The notes beneath the pieces were generated by a model. The model saw only the letters and a program-made list of their open reading frames with translations, was not told the origin of the DNA and searched no databases. From positions 1,426,001-1,490,000 of the forward strand of contig WJXW01000010.1 of assembly GCA_015832175.1 (NCBI GenBank): DNA of 64,000 nucleotides, read 5' to 3'. Positions 24,240 through 35,116 of this stretch are shown here, piece after piece (the first letter of the stretch is position 1; each line of letters opens with the position of its first letter). The stretch is from Paraphaeosphaeria minitans. Taxonomy: Eukaryota > Ascomycota > Dothideomycetes > Pleosporales > Didymosphaeriaceae. The position numbers and the translations under genes were made by a program.

Positions 24240-25855
24240 TATTAACTACTTAGAATTATTAATTTAGAGCTAGGAAATAAGAAAAGAAAAAGAAAAGAAA
24301 GAAAAGATTAGAGGAAGAATAGAAATTAGAGGAAAAAGAGATTAAAGAGCTTATCTATAAGTATATAAACCCTCTTCCTTCTCTACTTAATTACAGGGGT
24401 GCGAGAATCTCCTCTATAATTAGTAGTAGGAGATTCTCTTTATCCTCTTCCTCTTCTCCTCTCTATAGTAGGTAATTCCTTACTTTATCTACCTCCTCTA
24501 CCTCTCCTTTAATTAGTAGTAGGTAATAGCTTACCCTAGCCTCCCCTCCTTTAATTAGTAAGAGGAGAAGCACTTACTTAGCCTCTACCCTACTTTAGAG
24601 CTAATAGGCTACTTATCTAGCTATTTTAATTAAGGTATTAGCTACAACTACGCTGCTCTTTAATAGGTAGAGTAGGAGGGTAATTACCCTATCCTCTACT
24701 AAAGATTAGCTAGGAGGGAAAGAGTAGGATAGTAGCTATATACTAAGCTTACTCCTCCTAACTACTAGTAGAAAAAGAACCTTATAAGGCTACCTTAATC
24801 CTTTTACGTAGCTTAGTAATTAGCCTTTCCTATAAAAAGTATTAGCTAAACCTAGAATAAATCTTAAAATAAAAGCTTATATTAGCACCCTCTAATAGTT
24901 AATAGCAGATAAAATCTATAGCTAGAGTCTAAATATACAGCTAGCTATAGAAATAATTAGCAAAATTAGCTAAAGTAATAGGATAACCCTATATATAGTA
25001 GTGTAAGAGTAGGTAAAATAGGCATAGTAGCGCCTACCTAAGCTTAAAGCGTTATTATAGTAGTGTCTATTACTCTTTCTTACTAGAGCTCCCTTTAAGC
25101 AGCTTAAGCAGCTTACTTATTTAAGAGCACTAAGTAATTACTAGGGGCCTAAAGCTAGGGTAGGAGGAACTAGTAAAGTAGGAGGATCTTAGTAGAAGGA
25201 TTAAGAGCTTTATTTAGCAGCTTTTATAGCCTTTACTACGCGTGCTTTAGCTAAGTTATTAGATATTTAAAAGAGTTAGTAAAGCTCTAAATAATAGAAA
25301 AAGCGCAAGGTAATAATTAAAAGAAAACAACCTACTATAAAATAGTAGGATTTAAAGGCTTAAACTAGTAGGCTTAAATTAGATAAGAGGTTAAAGTGTT
25401 AAAAGTAAAGAATTAAAAAAAGAAAATTAAGCGCTAGTAAAGGGCTTATATACTCTACCGCCTATCTAATTATTAAGCGCCAAATACGCTCCTTCCTTAC
25501 TACTTATTTCTTTTACTACTACTCCTTCCTAATTAAAACGCGCCTGCCTATTATACTTACTAGCTAGTAAGAGCGGGGAAATTACCTTATAGTTAATAGA
25601 AAGTAAGCGAAAAGAGTAGTAGAATAGAAGCGTTTACGCTCTAGACCTTTGTGCCATGCTTATAAGCTCCTAACCTACTAGAAGAAGAGATTCTGGACAC
25701 AATTCACGATAGGATTCATAATTTAAAAGATAAACAGCGATTATTTTGCTATCACAACAAATAGGGGGTGATAGAATTGCTGTTCTTAAGATTAGGAAGG
25801 ATTTAGACAATTATAGATTACTTTTTAGAATAGGTAATCTGCTTTAAGTAATCAC
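24240..25855. other. Unexplained 1.6-kb segment between Cop2 pol and its polypurine tract
   Basis: Copia elements normally end shortly after RNase H. Here 1.6 kb follows. It starts with a purine-rich stretch (24,282-24,345), continues with CT-rich repeats of cctctt/tagtagtagg flavour (24,360-24,600), and between about 25,270 and 25,720 has a frame rich in Lys and Arg when stops are read as Gln/Trp. I recognise no domain. It may be a second ORF, captured host sequence or a long 3' UTR. Confidence 0.5.
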
Positions 25856-25865
25856 CTAGGGGGTG

Positions 25866-26060
25866 TGTTAAAGTAAAACACTTACTTCTGTAATTCTTTC
25901 TAGATCTACTAATTTAGATCACGGGATTCTTACTAAGAGGCTTGTTTCTTTTGTATATAGTCTGCCCTTTTAGCATCCTTTCCTATAATTAGCTCTTTGT
26001 ATTCTTTACAACTCTGCTCCTAAATATCCTGTAATAGTTCGAGCCCTTTTTACCACAATA
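25866..26060 (+). repeat. Cop2 3' LTR (195 bp)
   Basis: Begins TGTTAAAG after a ctagggggtg polypurine tract and ends ACAATA. Followed by the target duplication AATAT. Confidence 0.93.
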
Positions 26061-26065
26061 AATAT
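26061..26065. repeat. Target-site duplication of Cop2, right (AATAT)
   Basis: Copy of 18,812-18,816. The Cop3 RNase H region resumes directly after it. Confidence 0.85.
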
Positions 26066-28070
26066 TATCTACTAGAACTTAGTAAAGTGTAAAAGAGTAA
26101 CTAGAAGTGTTCTAGTAAGTAAATTATATAGTCTAGTAGGTAGTTTTAATAATATAATTGTATTAAGCATAATACTCTAATAGATTATATAAACACTTTA
26201 GATCCCCCTAATTCCTATTATAGTCTATACTAACTTAAAATCCCTATATAAATGCCTTATACAACTAGGCACTACAAAAAAAAACGCCTTATAATTAATA
26301 TTATGTTAATTAGGGAGTTGTATAAAAAATAGGAAATTATAGAGATTAGGTAGATTAATAGCAAAGATAATCCTACTAATACTTATATAAAGAAAGTATC
26401 TAACTAGGCACTGTAAACACTAATTTTAACAAATAAACTACACATTACTATTAAGGCTTTAGTAGACAGAATTAATAAGAACTATACAATAGAGTAACTA
26501 CTCTACTGCACAACATCTCTTTTGTTATTTTACTTACTATTTTAAAAAAAAAAAAATTTTTTTCTTTTTCTATCTAACTTGCTATAACTTCGCATAGACA
26601 TATTTATTTTTAGGCTATATAAGCCCTACTACTAATTTAACATCACAGTTTTATTATAAGAGAGAGAATATATCGCAGGAGGTTATATAAAGATATTAAA
26701 GAACATATTTTCTGCATTAATAATTTAGATATCTTAAGACTAGGCCCACCTACCCTTTTATATAATAAAGACATTCACCCCCCCTCTTTATACACAACGC
26801 TCACAACGAGCACTATATAACTTCTACACATAGGCGCCGCACAATCTAGACTTATAACCTAGAATTACACAATAATTTAGGAATACCTAATTACTAGTAT
26901 TAGTAGTGCTATATAAGTAAGTATAAGACTTATTTTAAACTTAGCTACGCGACTAAATAAGCACTACTTACTAATATCCTTTATATTATATAATATAAGT
27001 AGCCTACTGCTAGAGGTTTATGCTAACTAGGATTTATATAATAATGTCCTAAAAGGGTATCTAGGCTACCCTAGCCTCTTTATCCTACACCTGTTAGTAT
27101 TATATAATAAAAATAAAGATACTCTAGAGAATTTATTATATATCTACTGCTAGGCTCTGCATAAAGGCCCTTATACTAGGTAAACTAGTAGGAAGGTTAA
27201 CCTAGATACGTAATCTAGTCTAGCCTATAATAACTAGTATAAAGACACTAGTAGTAAAGGCACTAGCGCCTAATAGACTAACAGCGTTATTGTCTATTAT
27301 ATAATAGCAAGTGTGTGTATATATATATATATATCTTATTAAAAATCAGCATTATATAAAAAAGCTATATATATTTACTAGTAATAGAGCACTAGCTACT
27401 AGACACTAGAACACTAAAAAGAACAAGGCAAGAAGAGAGGAAGATACATATATATTAAAGTAGGATAAAGAAGAGAGGGTTTAGGAAAGCTAGAAGACAT
27501 CCTTTTATACCTACTTACTAAGACCTAGCGCTAAGTATTATATTACTTAATACCCTACCTTCTATTTACGCATAAGGTACATGCCTAAAAAGAGCTTTAT
27601 TATACGATACGACTCTACTACTATATAAAGGGGTAAAGTAAGAACTAAGTAGGTTAGCTATTACTACCTATTTACATAAGAGTAGGTGTAAATAGGACCT
27701 CTACTATATAGTAACACTACACCTACCCTATAACCTATTCTAATAGGGGAAGGCTAACTGTATAGATAGAGAAGAATAGGAAAGGGAAGTATATAATAGA
27801 TATAGGCTATTGCACAAAAGAAAAGTTACTAGTGTCTATATAGTTTATCGTACAAGTAGCACTAGGTAAAGTAGGGGCCTACTTACTTATAGGGACCCGC
27901 ACAAGGACCTACTACTTAGGTTAGCGCTAAAAGGCAGAGACTTTATAAAGCCCTTAGTGCCCCTTTATACAATAGACTAGACGTAATTAATTAAACCTAC
28001 TTCTCACCCTTTGTATAATAGTATACTATTAACCCTTAAATGCTTAATTACAGATTAAGCTAAACCAACA
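26066..28070 (+). mobile_element. Cop3 copy B, fragment 3 (RNase H and terminal repeat R2)
   Basis: Matches 5,660-7,656 of copy A: end of pol with SKLYSLVG and RWINSKDNPTN remnants (26,115-26,400), then the 1.59-kb terminal repeat R2 at 26,483-28,070. The match to copy A stops after CTA at 28,073. Confidence 0.85.
26483..28070 (+). repeat. 1.59-kb direct repeat R2 of Cop3 (candidate LTR)
   Basis: Second copy of 6,080-7,656, with small indels (an extra CTCTTT after the C-run near 26,780, a longer TA microsatellite near 27,315-27,335). It ends CCAACA. Confidence 0.6.
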
Positions 28071-28450
28071 CTATTATTATATATATAATATACACCTCTA
28101 TAGACACTTTTTTCTTTTCCTATAGGGTAAAGTTTTTATTAGGGCTATAGTATACTATAGAGAACTACAGCTAGAGAGGGAGGTTCTATAATAGGTAGAT
28201 TATAATATTATTATAGTGTTGTAGTATCTAGCGCTAAGGACTTATAAAGGGCCTATACGCTAAGTAAGCTAGCTGTATAAAACCTACACTACGCCCTAAC
28301 TCTACATAAGATAAGTATTATTCTATTAATACTACTAAATTATCCTTTTACTATCCTTCCTAGTGTGAAGTAAATACTATTACCTATAACTAGACCTTAT
28401 AAGTAGATAATAACTTTAAAATTAGATTTATATAAGGAACGCTCATAAAT
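28071..28450. other. AT-rich remnant at edge of the RIP block
   Basis: About 380 bases of the same RIP-like composition, not matching Cop1, Cop2 or Cop3 as far as I can see. Presumably the old sequence into which Cop3 inserted. No gene. Confidence 0.6.
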
Positions 28451-28799
28451 CTAATCTAGTTAGCATTTGATACTTGGCAGCTTACGAATCACGTTTGCCA
28501 CCTGTCTATACGCCATACAGCTAGCCTCATGCAGACCCTGGTCATCCGTTACTTGGCAACCTCTACGGTATATGAGATTATGCGGTACGTACTGCTGGCT
28601 TTGCCAGTCGACACTGGAGCCAGCTCCGGAGCCGCTTCCGTAGCCGCCTCGAGGAAGCATCGGGTCTACCGGCAGACTTAGTACTATAGGACCAATTGCG
28701 GACTGCAAAAAATGCATGCCTGCGGTGTAATATATGGGCATGCTTAGGACTGCAGTATTGTTACTTGCCTTTAACATACTTCCTTACGTACCTTGATCC
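28451..28799. other. Transition to normal GC content; no gene recognised
   Basis: Composition becomes balanced within about 30 bases of 28,450. A 105-codon frame on the minus strand (28,460-28,777, with a Gly-Ser run) has no recognisable relative and may be chance. Confidence 0.5.
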
Positions 28800-28802
28800 A
28801 CC

Positions 28803-29743
28803 GCAAACATAAATACTTCACGCAACACGCTTGCTCTAAAGACAGTCAGCTTCGCATGTAGGGGCAACTATATCGCAGGCCACCTCTACCTACCCGAAAA
28901 GTATAACCCTGACCAACGTTATCCAGCCGTGGCAGTAGGTGGACCGATGTACAGTGTAAATGAAATAATGGCAGGAACTTCCACAGGCAAATTATCGCGA
29001 CGTGGCGTAGTTAGGCTGGCCATTGACTACCGCAATTATAATGAGAGCGGTGCAGTTTTTCAACACGCGAAGATCCCAAGTCCAAGGCCGCAGATCTCTC
29101 AGCTGCCGTAGGATACCTTTCACGCTGGTCAGACGTGGCAACTGGCCTGCTTGGGATATGTACCTCGGGTGGTAATGTCCTCTACCCGGCGTCGAGCGAT
29201 CCTCGTATCAGAGCGATAGCAACCGTAGCTGGATTCTTCCAGTCTGCCTCTATTGTACCACTTTTACACGGTGGAGAGGATGGCATTCAACTTTCGACGC
29301 GCCCAAGGTTAGGAAAAGGTTAGGAAGCGACCAAGATACACAACGACACGCATGAGATCAAGCTCATCAATGCTTACGGGCGTTCTGCAACCGTATCAGC
29401 CAGCCCTGGTTCAAACCCATATTACAAGGACCCAACACGTGGCAACGTACACCAGTGGCGCAACGAGTTTGCTGTGGCCTCCTGGGGTGCCTGGATGGAT
29501 TGGGACCCAGTAGCGCAAGCTTCACACGTCCTGGCGCCGACTCTCATCGTGCATTCGGAAAAGTCCGCCTTCCCAGATCAAGCACGCCCAGTGTACGAGA
29601 AATTAAGATCGCAAAAGCAGATAGTGTGGACGGAAGGGACGCATTATGACTTCTATGACGATGCTGAGACAGTACTCTCCACAGCTGATGAGTTAGCGAA
29701 GCACTTTCATGCCTACCTTAGCCAATACCTGTTACCTGCATGA
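28803..29743 (+). pseudogene. Broken alpha/beta hydrolase gene (dienelactone-hydrolase-like)
   Basis: Remnant of a cytosolic-type alpha/beta hydrolase. Visible segments: IAGHLYLPEKY and AVAVGGPM (28,871-28,945), RRGVVRLAIDYRNYNESG (29,001-29,055), nucleophile region GLLGICTSGGNVLY (29,144-29,185; a GxCxSGG motif, suggesting a cysteine nucleophile as in dienelactone hydrolase), PTLIVHSEKSAFPD (29,539-29,580), and the catalytic-His region WTEGTHYDFYDD (29,629-29,664). Two lesions break it: a +2 frameshift near 29,075 between QH and EDPKSKAADLS, and an in-frame TAG at 29,321-29,323. No start codon is visible in frame upstream of 28,929. It lies less than 400 bp from the RIP block, so RIP leakage is a reasonable cause of the TAG. 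True substrate unknown. Confidence 0.8.
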
Positions 29744-30356
29744 AATAATTGAACACTTTAAACTAGTATAGAGGAATTGTCTAGGAAGTGCACGTTTTAC
29801 ATCCTGGGTAGCTGAGCACAAAAGTGAGGCATTGCCACGTAAGGCCGTTTAACAAAGAGTGTTTAGGTAGCGGTGTTATGGATGTGCCGATGTGATAGAC
29901 CGAATGAACACTATCGCAGACAGGCCATCCATGCGAGGTATTTCGGGACGATTGGATTTCTGCTCCTGGGGTACGTTATCAACGACCAAGCAGCTCAAGG
30001 AGTATTTCCCACATGCACGTCTGCTGCCCACGGGTCTGTCATCCTGTGCAGCTGGATTGATCCTGAACGTTAGTGTTCCGGAAGAACACATGCACCGCAG
30101 CTCAGCGCGGTAGGCGACCCAATATTCTTGTATTGCTGCGACTAAAGCTTGAGGTAGAGAACCCGCATCCGCCTCGTAGATGTGCCATCTAGTCACTGGA
30201 AGTGGACCACTTGTCCGTAACAACGCCGTACTCCGTCCCAATGCGGCCACTGATCGCCCTGACATTCCGTCTCCCCGTCATTGTTGATCGTGGTATCTTA
30301 GCGTTCGACTTGTCGTTCGATGTAACTCGTTACGAAGGCGATGTTGGCTCGGTCGT
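29744..30356. other. Intergenic, hydrolase remnant to eS30 gene
   Basis: Includes the 3' flank of the eS30 gene. A 129-codon frame on the minus strand (29,876-30,265) shows no family motif; I do not call it a gene. Confidence 0.5.
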
Positions 30357-30652
30357 CTAAGTCCCGGGGTTGGGGTTCATCTGCGCACGTTAGAACCAAC
30401 GTCTGCATCGCTGTAGCGAGAGTGCTTACCTTGCGCTTGCCGCCGGTCAGGGTGACGTTAACGAAGCGGCGGGTGTATGTGAGCCTCTTCTTGGCGCGGC
30501 CCTTGGGCGTCTTCTTCTTCTCCTGAGGTTCGACCTTTGCGGGCGTTAGCGCTGTGCGGCGGGGGCGGGTGCGGGTGCGACGGAGAGCATACCTTGGGAG
30601 TCTGCGACTTGACCTTTCCGGCACGAGCGAGGGATCCGTGAACTTTACCCAT
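30357..30652 (-). CDS. rps30: 40S ribosomal protein eS30 (RPS30)
   Basis: Small-subunit ribosomal protein of the 40S head, used in translation. Three exons on the minus strand: 30,593-30,652, 30,430-30,534 and 30,357-30,380, separated by introns of 58 and 49 bp with GT..AG ends and a GCTAAC branch-like site in the first. The joined protein has 62 residues: it starts [19 protein letters not shown] after Met, continues [21 protein letters not shown] and ends KRKMNPNPGT, the universal eS30 pattern. There is no ubiquitin-like (FUBI) domain in front, as in yeast. The last exon codes only seven residues. Head-to-head with the gene at 31,063, sharing 410 bp of promoter. Confidence 0.96.
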
Positions 30653-31062
30653 GATTGCGGTGTTGTAGATTTGCTGTCCTGCTGGGGTTCGGCGGCCATG
30701 GGATTCGACGCTCTGTGGCTGCTTCGCTTGTCGGGGAAAGTTTTCGCCGGCCGCGCTTGCCCCTCAGTTACTGAATGGCAAGTGGCGGTCGATGCTCAGT
30801 GACGAGACTCGCAAAATTTCACCTCTCTGAACTGTACATAGCATTATCCAGTCATCGCGTTTGGTCCTTCAGCAACTCACTCTGAGTCATTTTTACAGTC
30901 GCTGTTTGGTTACGCTTCGCTGCTGCATTGACTCATCCGCTTGATCCTCCACTCACCACCCGGAATGACCGTCAAGATTGCTTAGGTACCATTAGATACC
31001 GCTTCGCTCGATTTCGCTCGAACACGGTTCCTCTCTCCAAGATCCGCAGTTTCTTCTAGGCG
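30653..31062. promoter_or_regulatory. Shared promoter region of eS30 (-) and LRR-like gene (+)
   Basis: A 410-bp divergent intergenic region. No clear TATA box. Both 5' UTRs must lie here. Confidence 0.5.
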
Positions 31063-32879
31063 ATGCCCAAGAAGCACCAACCCACCCATGCATCTATCAA
31101 GCCAACTTATGTCCACCCGTCCCTCCAAAGCTCGCGCAACGCAGCTTCGTCTTCCACCCCGCCCCCACAGACCGTGAACGAACGCATACATCGACTGCGC
31201 CGCGAGCAGGCCCCGCGCGCAACCGCACAACGTAGAGATGAGGTCAGTGAAGTTGTCAGTGGCCAACGCACCGTGCCGCCCGAGCTGAGGCGGATCTTGC
31301 ATATGGCTGAAGTTGACGCGCCGAAACCAAAGCCAGGTAGACGGAGACCGCATGGCGAAAGACCGCCGCCGGGACCTGCCACGCCCACGAGCTGGCTGAG
31401 CAGAAGCAGATGGTCGCCAGATTGCGCCAAGAAGTTGAATACATTTGACGGGCAGGGCAATGGCGTCGGTCGACTCTGCAAGCTGGCGAGCGTTCATAGT
31501 AAGGAATTCAAGGTATGTGGTAACACCATCCTGGTTTAAGGCATGGAATTGCGCAGGCAATGTGGCCAGTGAGACCCTGGACGAAGACGCTGCAGAAGAT
31601 TGCAGCTTCAGCCTAACAGTCGTTAACTTCTCGCCCCCCACCACGAGTCCAGTAAGCACGTTTCAAGGTACAGCGGTAACTTGAACAGCGTCTACCGCCG
31701 ACACGAAGCCTCATTCACCACTGTCTACGAACGTTCGCATTGCATTGGGAGCAAGTTGCGGTATACGAGCAACATTACCTTCCCGCGCTGCCGTTCGCGC
31801 TCAAAGAGGCGATGCTCAGTTACCTCTCCCTATACGGGGAGCGGTCATGTCTGGACTTCAAAACGTTCAAGATCCTCTTCCAGAGCGACACCGAGGTGGA
31901 AGGCGCCTCAGGATCCGAAGACATACAATTCCTAGATCTGACAGGCTTGCTGAACGAAGGATGCGCGTTGAAGGACATTGAAAAGTCGCTTCAGCGGTCA
32001 GGCCTCGGCGCTGCTGTAACGAGCAGCATGGCCGACCTCTCCATATCGACTTCAAAACGACAAGACAAGGCGCCCATCGAAGTCGCCGACTCCTGGGAAG
32101 ACGAAGCAGAAGACGGCACGCCCTCCGTCCTCCCCGCGACCCTCACCATGCCCATCTTCCCTAACCTCACCCGCCTCTCCCTCGCACACCCCGGAATCGC
32201 CGCCTCCTGGACCGACCTTCTCTCGCTATCAACCCACCTCAAGACCCTCACCCACCTCTCCCTCGCATACTGGCCGCGCCCAAGCACAACACCCAACGCA
32301 GCGACCACCTCGATGGTCGCGGGCCACACGACTGTCTCGCTTGGCGGCTCGCATTTCTACAGCGACCTCGACGACGACTGGCACGAGGCCGCCAACATCC
32401 TGCGGCGCCTCTCCCTCAACACATACTGTCTCAAGTGGCTGGATCTCGAGGGCTGCACCTGGGTCAAGGCCCTGACCTGGGACCTGCCCTTGAACGCGGC
32501 GCCTTACCGATCGGCCGCTGTCATGTCAGGCGCCGACGAGTGGGTGCGGCCCTCGTCGTCGCCAGGTCCCGACTGGAACGGCGCGTGGCGGCAGATGGAG
32601 TACATCAACCTGTTCCAGGGCTGGATACCCAGCGATACGAGAAGCCTGCAGAATATGCCCGCCGGGGTTGTGCCCGTGCAGTTGATGCGGTGGCTGAGAG
32701 ACAACGGGAGGAGGCCGTGTGTCAAGGAGGTGCTAGGGGACGAGGGCGCGTACGGGGCTGTCGAGTGGGTTGAGAAGGAGAAAGTCGCGCGGAGCGTGGG
32801 GTTTGCGGTGCAGAGTCTGAGGAAGGTGGGTGGGGGGAAGTACTGTTGGGTGGACCATGGCTGGGGCGGAGAGCTGTAG
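31063..32879 (+). CDS. Uncharacterised conserved fungal protein with leucine-rich-repeat-like region
   Basis: Predicted 546 residues from two exons: 31,063-31,512 and 31,689-32,879. The donor AAG|GTATGT and acceptor AACAG fit in phase 0; an alternative donor GTAAGG lies at about 31,499, so the middle is uncertain. The N-terminus is basic and Pro/Ser-rich with VNERIHRLRREQ. After the intron comes SLIHHCLRTFALHWEQ..YEQHYLPALP, then LRR-like strands (PNLTRLSLAHPG, LKTLTHLSLAYWP, LKWLDLEGCTW, MEYINLFQGW). I know this architecture from ascomycete proteins of unknown function, some labelled tafazzin in databases, which nothing here supports (no acyltransferase HX4D motif seen). Codon use is normal for the neighbourhood. 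Role unknown. Confidence 0.8.
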
Positions 32880-33544
32880 CGGGGAGGGTGCCAGGCGCAT
32901 CATAGCAACGGGAGTGCATAGATGGGACCGACGGCAATGATAGAGCTGGATGCTGTGGTGTCTGTCTCGGCCCCTTGCAGAGCTGCGTTGCTCTTCAAGC
33001 CTGTCACTGCAGGATGCACGATGTGAGGCAGTGCGCACCATGGGAAACTGGGTCAGCAACACCGACCGTCTCACCCGTGCCGCTGGGTACATGGCTCGGC
33101 AGGCCCGAGTCGAAAGAGCTTGATATTTGCCAGCGACTAGATGCCGATGCACGGTGCAGCATCGTCTTAGCGTCCCCGCGCGATGTGTTGCTTCGTAGGT
33201 ATGCTCATTGCTATCCCAAGTGAAAAGGCGGGCTCGTGCGGATATTGTCAATGGTTGGATTTGTCGGCGGACAAGGGAGTTGTGGATAGGACTGCGGATG
33301 GCGTGGTTTCGTAAGAAAGGGTGGCGGGCTGGTGGTTTCGTAAGCATGCCCAACGTGTATGGTAGATATGGTCTGCTGCGTGGTGGGGGTGCACACTAGG
33401 TACATGAGGTGCTTGCTTGCTATCAAGCCGAGTGTCACTCGAAGGAGTTTTGCGAAAAGCCTTCTTGATGCACGTACAGACTGATGACAATTGCCAAGGC
33501 ATCGGTACATTGTTGCCGTATCTACACCGCGTAGGAATGGCACC
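32880..33544. other. Intergenic, nothing recognised
   Basis: Three-prime flank of the LRR-like gene. Balanced composition, only short frames. Confidence 0.5.
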
Positions 33545-33658
33545 ATGGCAAGGTGTACTTTGGACGCCGAGTACACGGGCTCATGGCAAGGTGTACTTTG
33601 GACGCCGAGTACACGGGCTCATGGCAAGGTGTACTTTGGACGCCGAGTACAAGGGGTC
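33545..33658. repeat. Minisatellite, 38 bp x 3
   Basis: Units start atggcaaggtgtactttgg at 33,545, 33,583 and 33,621. The first two are identical; the third ends aaggggt instead of cacgggc. Confidence 0.95.
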
Positions 33659-34344
33659 ATGGTCTGAGCAGGGCGTGCTGTCTGTTGGCCCTCGAAGGCA
33701 GCGGATGAGGCTGTCTGCAACCACATGTACCTCTGTGGTGGTGTCAGTGAAGGAGTCTAAGCACGCCACGGCCATGATGGCCAGGGTCACGACAGGTGAA
33801 GAGAGTCTGTGACACCTGGTTGTGTTTCGCAAGGGCTCGGTCCGCTTGTCACGCAGATGGCGCCAGCACCCGCTACACCCTCGTTGGCATATCTACCCGT
33901 TGCTGTGTGACCCGGCTCCCTTTCTTCGTGAAAACCGGGCACGAGGGATTGTAGACATATGCATGGTCTGCTCGATGGGGCAATCGACTGAGTCCAGGTC
34001 TTGGTTTCTTACCATGTGGGGTTCCGAGACGACCATGATGGGCAGCTGGTTTCCCTGCCACCCGCAACAGCCACCTCTGCAACGCAAGCCAGTAGCAAAG
34101 AGAAGGCAGGAGCGACGCAAGCAAGCCAAGAGTGACGAGGTTGGCCCCGCGCGCAGACAAGGCAGGAGCGACGCAGCTAGCTGAAGCCGGATACGGAAGC
34201 AGCAATGCACAAACAACAATGGGAATGGAACGATTGCCGGCCCCGCATGAGTTGGACCCGCAGCGTTTCGGGTGATGTTGGTGGGGAAAGTGTCAGGTAA
34301 ATAAAGACGACGGCTCCATGCGTCTTGGTATAGCGTGGGATGTG

Positions 34345-34446
34345 TGCATGATATTGACTTGGTGTGCATGGGCATGTATGCATGATTTTGACTTGGTGTG
34401 CATGGGCATGTATGCATGATTTTGACTTGGTGTGCATGCCATTGAC
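34345..34446. repeat. Minisatellite, 34 bp x 3
   Basis: Units start tgcatgat at 34,345, 34,379 and 34,413, with the core ttgacttggtgtgcatggg. Confidence 0.95.
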
Positions 34447-34512
34447 TTTGTACCACGGAGCCAGGATGGTCGGGCTTGGTGTTGGATGGCGATAATCAAC
34501 ATGCAGGTTAAA

Positions 34513-34735
34513 GGTGGTGCAGGATAGCGATGGTCAACATGCAGGTGAAGGCTGGTGCAGGATAGCGATACTCTTCAAGGTGCAGATGGCGATAATCACT
34601 TGCAGATTAAGGCTGGTGCAGATGGCGATAATCACTTGCAGATTAAGGCTGGTGCAGATGGCGATAATCACTTGCAGATTAAGGCTGGTGCAGATGGCGA
34701 TAATCAACGTGCAGGTGGAGGTTGGTGCAGGATAG
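34513..34735. repeat. Minisatellite, 36 bp x 3 with diverged flanking units
   Basis: Perfect units ggtgcagatggcgataatca... at 34,579-34,614, 34,615-34,650 and 34,651-34,686; a partial unit follows and looser ones (gatggtcaacatgcaggtgaagg) precede. The unit is a multiple of three, which creates open frames that are not genes. Confidence 0.93.
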
Positions 34736-34886
34736 ACGGTGATGCATCAGGCTTCGGAGGACTCGTACAGCCCCGGGCGCGCTGACTGAGGCTCATCGGG
34801 ACGGGGCGGAGTTTGTCCACACAGTAGTGCTCGGACATGATGACGACGACGACGACGACAAGGACCGGAGAGCAGGAAGCAGTCAA

Positions 34887-35116
34887 CCAAGTGATGTCAC
34901 TGCAGCAACGAACGTGTGTGTGCGGACTGGAGTATCTAATAAATAAAAGTAGTCCATCACCAACTGAATGGCGACCACGTGATGTCGCTACAGCAACGAA
35001 CGTGTGTGCAGACTGGAGTGTCTACGTAGTCCATCACCAATTGAATAGCGACCAAGTCATGTCGCTACAGCAACGAACGTGTGTGCAGACGGGAGTAGCA
35101 GTCCATCAACTGAATA
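34887..35116. repeat. Long tandem repeat, about 70-90 bp x 3
   Basis: Each unit carries gtc.ctgcagcaacgaacgtg (or ctacagcaacg) followed by cagac.ggagt and gtccatcac(caa)tgaat. Units begin near 34,887, 34,975 and 35,050. Unit lengths differ through internal deletions. Just upstream (34,837-34,860) is a short (GAC)n tract. Confidence 0.88.

Larger units (their letters stand above)
18817..26060 (+). mobile_element. Cop2 retrotransposon, complete (Ty1/copia)
   Basis: Complete element of 7,244 bp: 5' LTR 18,817-19,011, primer-binding site 19,012-19,027, degraded gag-pol about 19,140-24,235, an unexplained 1.6-kb segment, polypurine tract near 25,855-25,865, 3' LTR 25,866-26,060. Target duplication AATAT. 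It sits in Cop3 copy B. The LTRs differ by about 14 of 195 bases, all transitions, consistent with independent RIP of each. Confidence 0.95.

Noticed and set aside
872..28070. Possible alternative genetic code (UAA/UAG as Gln) in the AT-rich block
   Set aside because: RIP explains it; genes outside the block use TAA/TAG/TGA as ordinary stops.
28460..28777. 105-codon minus-strand frame at the composition border
   Set aside because: No recognisable relative; partly opposite the hydrolase remnant's upstream region. Could be real, but unsupported.
29876..30265. 129-codon minus-strand frame downstream of eS30
   Set aside because: No motif; lies in the 3' flank of eS30 and overlaps other chance frames.
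34837..34860. GAC repeat considered as an acidic protein segment
   Set aside because: Simple microsatellite beside a minisatellite, no gene around it.
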